Notes under the pieces: generated by a model
Database searches by the model: none
Told to the model about the DNA's origin: nothing
Seen by the model: the letters and a program-made list of their open reading frames with translations, nothing else
Shown: piece after piece, positions 1-5,417 of the stretch
Layout of the letters: every line of letters starts with the position of its first letter
Numbering within the stretch: position 1 is the stretch's first letter
Origin: Anaerolineales bacterium
Lineage (GTDB): Bacteria; Chloroflexota; Anaerolineae; Anaerolineales; Villigracilaceae
Direction: 5' to 3'
DNA length: 7,367 nt
Assembly: GCA_016789205.1 (NCBI GenBank)
Contig: JAEURF010000082.1
Span: forward strand, 1-7,367
Position numbers and translations under genes: made by a program

Positions 1-70
1 GTGATTTTATTTTGCTCACAGGCTGACCCAATATTTAGAGTTATAAAAAGATTTTGGAAGGAGTCGGCTT
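1..70 (+). other. infB leader region with Shine-Dalgarno; upstream gene not resolvable
   Basis: This is the stretch before infB. One plus frame has its stop at 24-26 and another is open from base 1 through 78, so the tail of an upstream gene (nusA or ylxR would be expected from the conserved gene order) could be here, but too few codons are visible to name it. GGAAGGAG at 56-63 is a strong Shine-Dalgarno sequence with a 7-nt spacer to the infB ATG. I see no convincing sigma-70 promoter with acceptable spacing, so infB is probably transcribed from further upstream. Confidence 0.5.
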
Positions 71-1846
71 ATGAGTAGCAATGGAAATAAACTTGAATTA
101 CCTGCCAGCATTATCGTACGTGACTTGGCACAAAAGATAGAAAAAAGCCCAATTGATTTAATTAAAAAATTAATGACCAACGGCGTGATGGCGACTATTA
201 ATCAGACGGTGGATTTTGACACCGCCGCGATTGTGGTGGCTGAATATGGCTTTGAAGCAGTTGCTGAATTAGTTGAAGAGGAAGTTAAGGAAGAAGTGGG
301 GGAAGTGCCACTGTGGCGTCAGTTGATTGCAGATGAAGATACATCCCAATTAAAGCAACGCCCACCTGTGGTGACCATTTTAGGTCATGTAGACCATGGT
401 AAGACCAGTTTGTTGGATGCGATTCGTTCAACCGAGGTCGCCGCAGGTGAAGCAGGCGGGATTACACAACACATCGGCGCGTATCAAGTAGAGATGAAAG
501 GACGTTTGATTACGTTCTTAGATACGCCCGGTCACGCGGCGTTTACTCAAATGCGCGCGCGTGGCGCACAAGGCGCGGATATTGTTATCTTGGTCGTCGC
601 CGCAGATGATGGCGTGATGCCACAAACTCGTGAAGCAATTGCACATGCAAAAGCCGCACGCGTTCCAATTGTGGTGGCATTGAATAAAGTGGATAAACAA
701 AATGCGAATCCTGAAAGAGTCAAACAGCAATTGGCTGAATTAGAACTTGTCCCTGATGAATGGGGTGGCAATACAATGGTTGTGCCTGTCTCGGCAAAAA
801 ATAAACAAGGCATTGATGATTTGCTCGAAGGCATTTTGTTGGTTGCAGATAGTAATGAAATTAAAGCGAATCCTGCCGGAAAAGTTGTCGGCACGGTGAT
901 TGAAGCCGAGTTAGATAAATCTAAAGGTGTGATTGCGACATTGCTCGTGCAAAATGGGACGTTACAAGCCGGTGATGTTGTTGTTGCTGGCACAACTTAC
1001 GGAAAACTTCGCGCAATTACTGATTACAAAGGTAAACCTGTCAAGAAGGCTGGACCTTCTACCCCTGTGGCGGTGATGGGCATGAACGACGTCCCCTCTG
1101 CTGGGGATTTGTTCCAAGTTGTCCCGTCAGATAAAGAGGCGCGGGTTATCGTCGCTGAAAGAATTGAAGAAGCAAAGACTCAAGCTCAATCGAAAAAGAA
1201 AGTTTCATTGGAAGATTTATTCGCCAATGTGCAAGCCGGTGAAGCCAAAGATTTGAACTTAATTGTCAAAGCCGATGTGCAAGGTTCGCTTGACCCCATC
1301 ATTACTGAATTAAATAAACTCGGTCAAGGTGAGATTGGCGTGAAAGTTTTACATGCTGAAACAGGTAACATTGGTAATAATGATGTTATGTTGGCTTCTG
1401 CATCTAAGGCGATTATTATTGGCTTCAACGTCCAAGCGGATGTAGATGCACGTCGCATGGCTGAAAAAGAAGGCGTAGATTTACGCTTGTACGAAATTAT
1501 CTATCGCATGACGGAAGATATTGAAAAAGCACTTAAGGGTATGCTCGCACCTGTTTTAGTTGAAACTCATCTCGGACGCGCACAAGTACTGCAAGTATTT
1601 TCTGCCTCTAAATTTGGTAAGGTCGCGGGTTGTAAAGTCATCGAAGGAGAGTTGAAACGTGGCGCAAAGGTGCGCGTATATCGTGGTACGGATATTGTCT
1701 TTGAAGGCGACCTTTCATCTCTGCGTCATGAAAAAGAAGATGTGAAAGAAATTCGTCAGGGTTATGAGTGTGGCGTTGGTTTCAAAAACTTTAACGACAT
1801 TTTGCCCGGTGATATATTACAATGCTATACAGTTGATAGCAATTGA
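71..1846 (+). CDS. infB: Translation initiation factor IF-2
   Basis: IF2 is the cytoplasmic GTPase that places fMet-tRNA on the 30S subunit and promotes 50S joining. An IF2 N-domain (about residues 8-63) is followed by a short acidic linker rich in Glu and Val. The G domain holds GHVDHGKT (105-112, P-loop), AGGITQHIGA (128-137, switch I), DTPGH (151-155), NKVD (205-208) and SAK (241-243). Then come the beta-barrel domain II, the IF2-specific domain III and the C-terminal fMet-tRNA-binding domain with GYECGVGFKNF near residues 566-576. At 591 aa it is much shorter than the roughly 890-aa E. coli IF2 because it lacks the long N-terminal extension, a normal state in many lineages. The ATG start is fixed by GGAAGGAG 7 nt upstream. 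Its last codon and stop lie inside an 18-bp palindrome. It is first of five co-directional genes; identification is very secure. Confidence 0.98.
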   Translation: MSSNGNKLELPASIIVRDLAQKIEKSPIDLIKKLMTNGVMATINQTVDFDTAAIVVAEYGFEAVAELVEEEVKEEVGEVPLWRQLIADEDTSQLKQRPPVVTILGHVDHGKTSLLDAIRSTEVAAGEAGGITQHIGAYQVEMKGRLITFLDTPGHAAFTQMRARGAQGADIVILVVAADDGVMPQTREAIAHAKAARVPIVVALNKVDKQNANPERVKQQLAELELVPDEWGGNTMVVPVSAKNKQGIDDLLEGILLVADSNEIKANPAGKVVGTVIEAELDKSKGVIATLLVQNGTLQAGDVVVAGTTYGKLRAITDYKGKPVKKAGPSTPVAVMGMNDVPSAGDLFQVVPSDKEARVIVAERIEEAKTQAQSKKKVSLEDLFANVQAGEAKDLNLIVKADVQGSLDPIITELNKLGQGEIGVKVLHAETGNIGNNDVMLASASKAIIIGFNVQADVDARRMAEKEGVDLRLYEIIYRMTEDIEKALKGMLAPVLVETHLGRAQVLQVFSASKFGKVAGCKVIEGELKRGAKVRVYRGTDIVFEGDLSSLRHEKEDVKEIRQGYECGVGFKNFNDILPGDILQCYTVDSN

Positions 1847-1858
1847 CAATTGTCAATT
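1841..1858. repeat. 18-bp perfect palindrome overlapping the infB stop
   Basis: AATTGACAATTGTCAATT reads the same on both strands. It contains the last infB codon (AAT) and its TGA stop (1844-1846). Its right part, AATTGTCAATT (1848-1858), is nearly repeated as AATTGTGAATT at 1862-1872, one base different, so the infB-rbfA gap is almost entirely repeat. There is no T-run after the stem and the stem is AT-rich, so it is a poor terminator. A dispersed intergenic repeat unit or a protein-binding site are both possible; the sequence does not decide. Confidence 0.75.
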
Positions 1859-1877
1859 AATAATTGTGAATTAAAAT

Positions 1878-2225
1878 ATGCCATCTGGAATTAGAATCAA
1901 ACGCATTGAAGACCGCATCCAACAAGTGATGTCTGAACTGCTCATCCACGAGGTTAATGACCCACGCCTGAAACAAATTTTTGTAACGGATGTCAAAGTG
2001 GATAGAGAACTTGCCTTTGCGGATGTGTACGTCTCAGCAATAGAAGGTGCTTCGCGCTCAGCAGACGTTCTTGCCGGACTTCAATCTGCTTCTGGTTTCC
2101 TACGCAAAATCCTCGCCTCAAAAGTTGACTTGCGTGCCTTCCCAAAATTGAGATTTCATTGGGACCCCACACCAGAGAATGCAGACCATATTGAAAAAGT
2201 ATTAGCAGGATTAAGAAAGAAATAA
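1878..2225 (+). CDS. rbfA: Ribosome-binding factor A
   Basis: RbfA is a small KH-like protein that binds immature 30S subunits and assists 16S rRNA 5'-end maturation, notably in cold adaptation. The 115-aa product has the usual N-terminal helix (IKRIEDRIQQVMSELL, residues 7-22), NDPRL (27-31), the strand VTDVKVDRELAFADVYVSAI (36-55) and the C-terminal LRKILASKVDLRAFPKLRFHWD segment (about 74-95), all in family order and at family length. ATG 1878 is the first possible start, since a TAA precedes it two codons upstream in frame. The 31-nt gap from infB contains no recognisable Shine-Dalgarno sequence, only AATTG-type repeats. Translation may therefore depend on coupling to infB termination or on an A/T-rich unstructured leader. 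It is very likely co-transcribed with infB. Confidence 0.96.
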   Translation: MPSGIRIKRIEDRIQQVMSELLIHEVNDPRLKQIFVTDVKVDRELAFADVYVSAIEGASRSADVLAGLQSASGFLRKILASKVDLRAFPKLRFHWDPTPENADHIEKVLAGLRKK

Positions 2226-2270
2226 AATTACCCTCACCCTAGCCCTCTCCCAAAAGGGAGAGGGAATTAC
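2226..2270. repeat. GC-rich hairpin repeat flanked by 6-bp direct repeat
   Basis: CCCTCTCCC (2243-2251) and GGGAGAGGG (2256-2264) form a perfect 9-bp stem around an AAAA loop. The left arm is preceded by CCCTCACCCTAG, a degenerate copy of the same C-rich motif. The block 2232-2264 is bracketed by AATTAC at 2226-2231 and 2265-2270, which could be a target-site duplication. No T-run follows, so it is not a standard intrinsic terminator. From memory, very similar CCCTCACCCTA-type hairpins occur as dispersed intergenic repeats in many bacterial genomes; I cannot verify copy number here. Confidence 0.7.
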
Positions 2271-2284
2271 GGAGAACACTATTG
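2271..2284 (+). promoter_or_regulatory. Ribosome-binding site deciding a TTG start
   Basis: GGAG at 2271-2274 lies 7 nt before TTG 2282-2284. This is the feature that favours the non-ATG start of the DHH gene. It sits 6 nt after the foot of the GC-rich hairpin, so hairpin folding should leave it exposed. Confidence 0.65.
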
Positions 2285-3238
2285 GACAATAAATTGATAG
2301 GGGAAATAAAAGATAGATTAGCAGTTGCGAACAAAATCGTCGTTGCCGCACATGTACGACCAGACGGTGATGCGATTGGTTCTGTTTTAGGGCTAGGACT
2401 TGCTTTGCAAGAAGCAGGAAAAACTGTAGAAATGATTTTGGTAGATGGTGTGCCTACCTCTTTCAGATTTTTAGAAGGAAGCGAACTCATCAAAAAAGAA
2501 GCCAGTGGCGGGCATGATACATTCATCACCGTAGATTGTGCAGACTTTAAGCGATTGGGGAAAATATTTGAAAATTTTGGTCAACCCGATATTAATATTG
2601 ACCATCATAAAACCAATGAAAAATTTGGAAAAATAAATTTAATCGAAGCCGATGAAGTTGCTACTGCGGCAATTCTGACAAACTACATTCCAACTTGGGG
2701 ATTACAGATTACGCAACCTGTTGCCGCCGCATTGTTGACTGGAATCATCACTGACACGTTAGGATTTCGTACGTCTAATACAACGCCTGAGGCGCTGAGA
2801 CAAGCCGCCACGTTGATGGAAGCGGGGGTAAATCTGCCTGAAATTTATATGCAGGCTTTGGTCAGGAAGACATATCCAGCCGCAAAATATTGGGGGGCGG
2901 GTTTATTTAGTTTAGAATCAAAAGATGGTATCGTCTGGGGAACTTTAACTTTAGCAGATAGAAAATCTGCGGGCTATAGTGGCAATGACGATGCAGATTT
3001 GATTAATATGATTTCAACGATTGACAATCACAAAATAGGTATGGTATTTGTTGAACAAGCAGATAATCATGTGAAAATTTCATGGCGTGCGTTAGACGCG
3101 AATGTAGATGTTTCGCCTGTTGCAAAATATTTCAATGGTGGAGGTCACGCCGCCGCCGCAGGAGCCGATATTGAGGGAAGTTTAAGCAAAATTCAAAAAG
3201 AAGTATTAATGAAGACCAAAGAACTGTTAAATTTGTAA
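2282..3238 (+). CDS. nrnA: DHH/DHHA1 phosphoesterase, NrnA-type (nanoRNase / pAp phosphatase)
   Basis: DHH-DHHA1 enzymes of this type are manganese-dependent and degrade 2-5-nt RNA; many also remove the 3'-phosphate of pAp, or hydrolyse linear dinucleotides left from cyclic dinucleotides. The 318-aa product has all expected motifs: HVRPDGDAIGS (24-34), VDCAD (84-88), IDHHKTN (106-112, the DHH signature) and TGIITDT (153-159) in the catalytic domain, then a DHHA1 substrate-binding domain ending in GGGHAAAAG (286-294). Length matches NrnA. It lacks the CBS and transmembrane parts of GdpP, so it is a soluble stand-alone enzyme. The start is TTG at 2282, supported by GGAG 7 nt upstream. A DHH gene between rbfA and truB is a known arrangement in several phyla. 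Exact substrate preference (nanoRNA, pAp or pApA) cannot be read from sequence. Confidence 0.93.
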   Translation: MDNKLIGEIKDRLAVANKIVVAAHVRPDGDAIGSVLGLGLALQEAGKTVEMILVDGVPTSFRFLEGSELIKKEASGGHDTFITVDCADFKRLGKIFENFGQPDINIDHHKTNEKFGKINLIEADEVATAAILTNYIPTWGLQITQPVAAALLTGIITDTLGFRTSNTTPEALRQAATLMEAGVNLPEIYMQALVRKTYPAAKYWGAGLFSLESKDGIVWGTLTLADRKSAGYSGNDDADLINMISTIDNHKIGMVFVEQADNHVKISWRALDANVDVSPVAKYFNGGGHAAAAGADIEGSLSKIQKEVLMKTKELLNL

Positions 3239-3272
3239 ATATAATAGAAACATTATAGTTATTTTGTACTAA

Positions 3273-3300
3273 TTGAAAAATCACATAAATGTGTCATAAT
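3273..3300 (+). promoter_or_regulatory. Candidate sigma-70 promoter for truB with inverted repeat in spacer
   Basis: TTGAAA (3273-3278) and CATAAT (3295-3300) each differ from the -35 and -10 consensus by one base and are 16 bp apart, one short of optimum. An inverted repeat, CACAT-AA-ATGTG (3282-3293), lies between the two boxes where a repressor could bind. The expected transcript would start near 3307 and include the strong truB Shine-Dalgarno sequence. The region is very AT-rich, so a chance match is quite possible. Confidence 0.4.
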
Positions 3301-3328
3301 TATTTTCTAAATACAGGAGGAATACCCT

Positions 3329-4252
3329 ATGAATAGTCAAGATATAAAAAATGCCATTTCTGGCGCACTCGTGGTGGATAAACCCGTTGGCATGACTTCA
3401 CACGATGTTGTACAAGCGATTCGAAATGGCACTGGCTTGCGCCGTGCGGGTCACACAGGCACATTAGACCCGCGCGCTTCTGGTGTGTTAGTTATCTTAG
3501 TAGGACCTGCCGTTCGTTTAAGCGAATATGTCTCTGCTTCAGATAAACGCTATCAAGCCATTATCCGCTTGGGTGGCACAACCGATACGTTCGATGGCGA
3601 AGGAAAATTTACCCCTTCCAAAGACCCATTGAATGTAACCGAAGCCGAATTTGAAGAAGCACTCAAAACCTTTGTTGGCGAAATTGAACAAGTGCCACCA
3701 CCTTACTCTGCCGTTAAAGTTCAAGGACGTAAAGCCTACGAAATGGCTCGCAAAGGTGAAGAAGTTGAACTAGAACCAAGAAAAATTTTAGTTCATCATC
3801 TTGAAGTATTAGAGTGGACTCCACCTGAAGTTGTCATTGACGTGCATTGTTCTTCAGGAACCTATGTCCGTTCATTAGCAAATGACCTTGGTCAAAAATT
3901 GGGTTGTGGCGCCTATCTGGTTGGTTTACGCCGCACCAAAAGTGGACGTTTCACTTTGCGTGATGCAACGCCTTTGCGCAAATTACAAGAAGCCTTCACA
4001 GCTGGGAATTGGTATCAATATCTCATCCCTGCCGCAGAAGCGCTCGGCGATTGGCCCTCTGTTGAACTCAATCCTGACGAAGTCGAAGGTGTGCGTCATG
4101 GTCATCGTGTCAAAGCCAAAGAAGCGGATACTGTTAACGAAAAAGTTCGCGGCATCAGCACACAAGGTGAATTGGTTGCATTAATGGAACTCACCATCCA
4201 AGCCGATGGTTCCAAAGAATGGCAACCGAAGAAAGTATTTTTTACAGACTAA
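3329..4252 (+). CDS. truB: tRNA pseudouridine(55) synthase TruB
   Basis: TruB isomerises U55 to pseudouridine in the T-loop of elongator tRNAs and also acts as a tRNA chaperone. The 307-aa product opens with GALVVDKPVGMTSHDVV (12-28). The catalytic motif GHTGTLDP (41-48) contains the nucleophile Asp47. KRY (73-75), PPPYSAVKVQGRKAYEMAR (123-141), CSSGTYVRSLANDLG (174-188) and LRRTKSGRF (200-208) follow in family order. The last roughly 70 residues would form the C-terminal TruB/PUA-like tRNA-binding part. ATG 3329 is set by AGGAGG at 3315-3320 with an 8-nt spacer, the best ribosome-binding site in the window. The 90-bp gap upstream contains a plausible promoter, so truB may be transcribed partly independently of infB. 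Identification is secure. Confidence 0.97.
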   Translation: MNSQDIKNAISGALVVDKPVGMTSHDVVQAIRNGTGLRRAGHTGTLDPRASGVLVILVGPAVRLSEYVSASDKRYQAIIRLGGTTDTFDGEGKFTPSKDPLNVTEAEFEEALKTFVGEIEQVPPPYSAVKVQGRKAYEMARKGEEVELEPRKILVHHLEVLEWTPPEVVIDVHCSSGTYVRSLANDLGQKLGCGAYLVGLRRTKSGRFTLRDATPLRKLQEAFTAGNWYQYLIPAAEALGDWPSVELNPDEVEGVRHGHRVKAKEADTVNEKVRGISTQGELVALMELTIQADGSKEWQPKKVFFTD

Positions 4253-4255
4253 TTC

Positions 4256-4353
4256 ATGTCATTGCGAGCCACGCTCTTGCTCTATGTGGCGAAGCAATCT
4301 CCAATATAAACTTAAGATTGCTTCGTCGGGCAAAGCCCTCCTCGCAATGACAT
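4256..4353. mobile_element. 98-bp MITE/REP-like element with terminal inverted repeats
   Basis: The ends ATGTCATTGCGAG (4256-4268) and CTCGCAATGACAT (4341-4353) are perfect 13-bp inverted repeats. Inside, CGAAGCAATCT (4290-4300) and AGATTGCTTCG (4315-4325) form a second perfect 11-bp stem with a 14-nt AT-rich loop, so the whole unit can fold into one long interrupted hairpin. It is non-coding. TCA at 4254-4256 and 4353-4355 could be a 3-bp target duplication around a unit running from TG to CA (4257-4352). I recall GTCATTGCGAG...GAAGCAATCT elements as common dispersed intergenic repeats in many bacteria, including Chloroflexota. No transposase is present here, so if mobile it would be moved in trans. 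Confidence 0.78.
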
Positions 4354-4363
4354 CATACTTTAT

Positions 4364-4408
4364 AGGATAAAATTAAGTCATCAGTACTGATGACTTAATT
4401 TTTTAATT
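4364..4408 (+). promoter_or_regulatory. Split ribF leader: AGGA, 34-bp perfect palindrome, then start codon
   Basis: Bases 4369-4402 form a perfect palindrome with 17-bp arms centred on GTAC (4384-4387) and no mismatches. AGGA (4364-4367) ends one base before the left arm, and the ribF ATG begins 6 nt after the right arm. The right arm runs into six T residues (4399-4404), giving it the look of an intrinsic terminator, and the A-run on the left makes it symmetrical. If the RNA folds, AGGA and AUG come to about 7 nt effective spacing. If it does not fold, ribF has no Shine-Dalgarno sequence. Alternatives are a terminator/attenuator or a dimeric protein-binding operator. Confidence 0.6.
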
Positions 4409-5332
4409 ATGAAACATTATCATTCCCTCGAAGAAGCATCTCTTCAAAATTCATATCTCACCATCGGCGTGTTTGACGGCGTACATCGTGGTCATCGTGA
4501 AATCATCACAAAACTTGTGGATGATGCTCACAAACAGAATGCTCCTGCAGTTGTTTTAACTTTTGACCCACACCCTGCTAGTGTCTTAACAGGCAAAGAG
4601 ATTCGATTATTAACCACGCCAGATGAACGTGCTGAGATTTTACATTCACTTGGTGTAGATGCCGTCATCACACAACGCTTCACACGTGACCTTTCAACTG
4701 TTTCTGCTTTTGATTATGTATCTAGCCTCAAACATCATCTGGGACTCAGTCACCTGCTCATCGGCTATGATTTTGCATTGGGAAAAGGTCGCGAAGGCAA
4801 TGCTCCACGTTTAACAGAAATTGGCAAAGAATTAAATTACACAGTAGAAATTATCCCTGCTTTGAGTGATGAAAGCGGAGTCATTTCTTCAACAGAAATT
4901 CGTAAATTAATTTCAATCGGAAATGTAAGTGAAGCCAATAAATTGCTTGGTTATCAATATTCGCTTGGTGGAGTTATTGTCCATGGTGCCGGGCGTGGAA
5001 AGCAAATCAACTTCCCCACTGCCAATATAGATTATCCACAAGGCAAAGCAACGCCATCGAATGGGATTTATGCTTGTTGGGCATTTTTAGGTAATGAAAA
5101 ATTTATGGCGGCGACGAGTGTTGGCTTTAATCCCACGTTCACGCCTGAAAGACAAGTCCAAAGCGTGGAAGCGTATCTGCTAGATTTTGACCGTGATATT
5201 TATGACCAATATCTCAAACTAGAATTTGTCTCGCGCATTCGAGATGAAGTCAAGTTTGAATCTGTAGAGGCGTTGATTCATCAGATTGGGAAAGATGTGG
5301 ATGAGACGAGAACTTTGCTTGAAAATGTATAA
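4409..5332 (+). CDS. ribF: Bifunctional riboflavin kinase / FAD synthetase
   Basis: RibF phosphorylates riboflavin to FMN and adenylylates FMN to FAD in the cytoplasm. The 307-aa product has the N-terminal nucleotidyltransferase module: GVFDGVHRGH (20-29, HxGH-type ATP site), TFDPHP (51-56), GYDFALGKGREGN (119-131) and SSTEIR (160-165). The C-terminal flavokinase module has GRGKQINFPTANI (195-207, with the PTAN metal/ATP motif), GFNPTF (239-244) and SVEAYLLDFDRDIYDQYLKLEFVSRIRDE (252-280), with the conserved catalytic Glu at about 254. Both activities should be intact. The MKHYHSLEEA start fits the family. The leader lacks a contiguous Shine-Dalgarno sequence and carries a perfect palindrome just before the ATG. 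No FMN riboswitch is visible. It is the last plus-strand gene, separated from truB by 156 bp of repeats. Confidence 0.97.
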   Translation: MKHYHSLEEASLQNSYLTIGVFDGVHRGHREIITKLVDDAHKQNAPAVVLTFDPHPASVLTGKEIRLLTTPDERAEILHSLGVDAVITQRFTRDLSTVSAFDYVSSLKHHLGLSHLLIGYDFALGKGREGNAPRLTEIGKELNYTVEIIPALSDESGVISSTEIRKLISIGNVSEANKLLGYQYSLGGVIVHGAGRGKQINFPTANIDYPQGKATPSNGIYACWAFLGNEKFMAATSVGFNPTFTPERQVQSVEAYLLDFDRDIYDQYLKLEFVSRIRDEVKFESVEALIHQIGKDVDETRTLLENV

Positions 5333-5389
5333 TTTAAGATGAGGTGTAAGAACAGCAAGCAGTTATCAATTAAGAAAGAAGCGAAAAGA

Positions 5390-5414
5390 AAAAGCCCTGC
5401 AATGCAGGGCTTTT
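5390..5414. terminator. Bidirectional intrinsic terminator between convergent genes
   Basis: AAAAGCCCTGC (5390-5400) and GCAGGGCTTTT (5404-5414) are perfect 11-bp arms with an AAT loop. The GC core is followed by a T-run on the plus strand and, because of the A-run on the left, also on the minus strand. It lies 57 bp after the ribF stop and 3 bp after the end of the cyclase gene, so it can stop transcription from both sides. Confidence 0.92.
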
Positions 5415-5417
5415 AAC

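Noticed and set aside
1..70. Promoter for infB
   Set aside because: TTGCTC (12-17) and TATAAA (42-47) are 24 bp apart, too far for sigma-70, and closer pairings are too short; transcription from upstream of the window is more likely.
547..993. 148-codon minus-strand open frame inside infB
   Set aside because: It lies fully antisense to the conserved GTPase domain, is low-complexity (rich in Ser, Thr, Ala, Ile) and resembles no family; it is a shadow of infB codon use.
2239..2529. 96-codon minus-strand open frame across the GC-rich hairpin and the DHH gene start
   Set aside because: Most of it is antisense to the conserved DHH motif region and the rest is repeat; no motif or ribosome-binding site supports it.
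3882..4184. 100-codon plus-strand open frame inside truB
   Set aside because: It overlaps the conserved TruB C-terminal part in another frame, lacks a ribosome-binding site and has no recognisable motif.
1841..4402. CRISPR array or tandem repeat cluster
   Set aside because: The inverted repeats in the gene gaps are of different sequences and each occurs once, with no regularly spaced direct repeats.
4253..4408. FMN riboswitch upstream of ribF
   Set aside because: The conserved RFN-element sequences are not present; the region is fully explained by the 98-bp element and the 34-bp palindrome.
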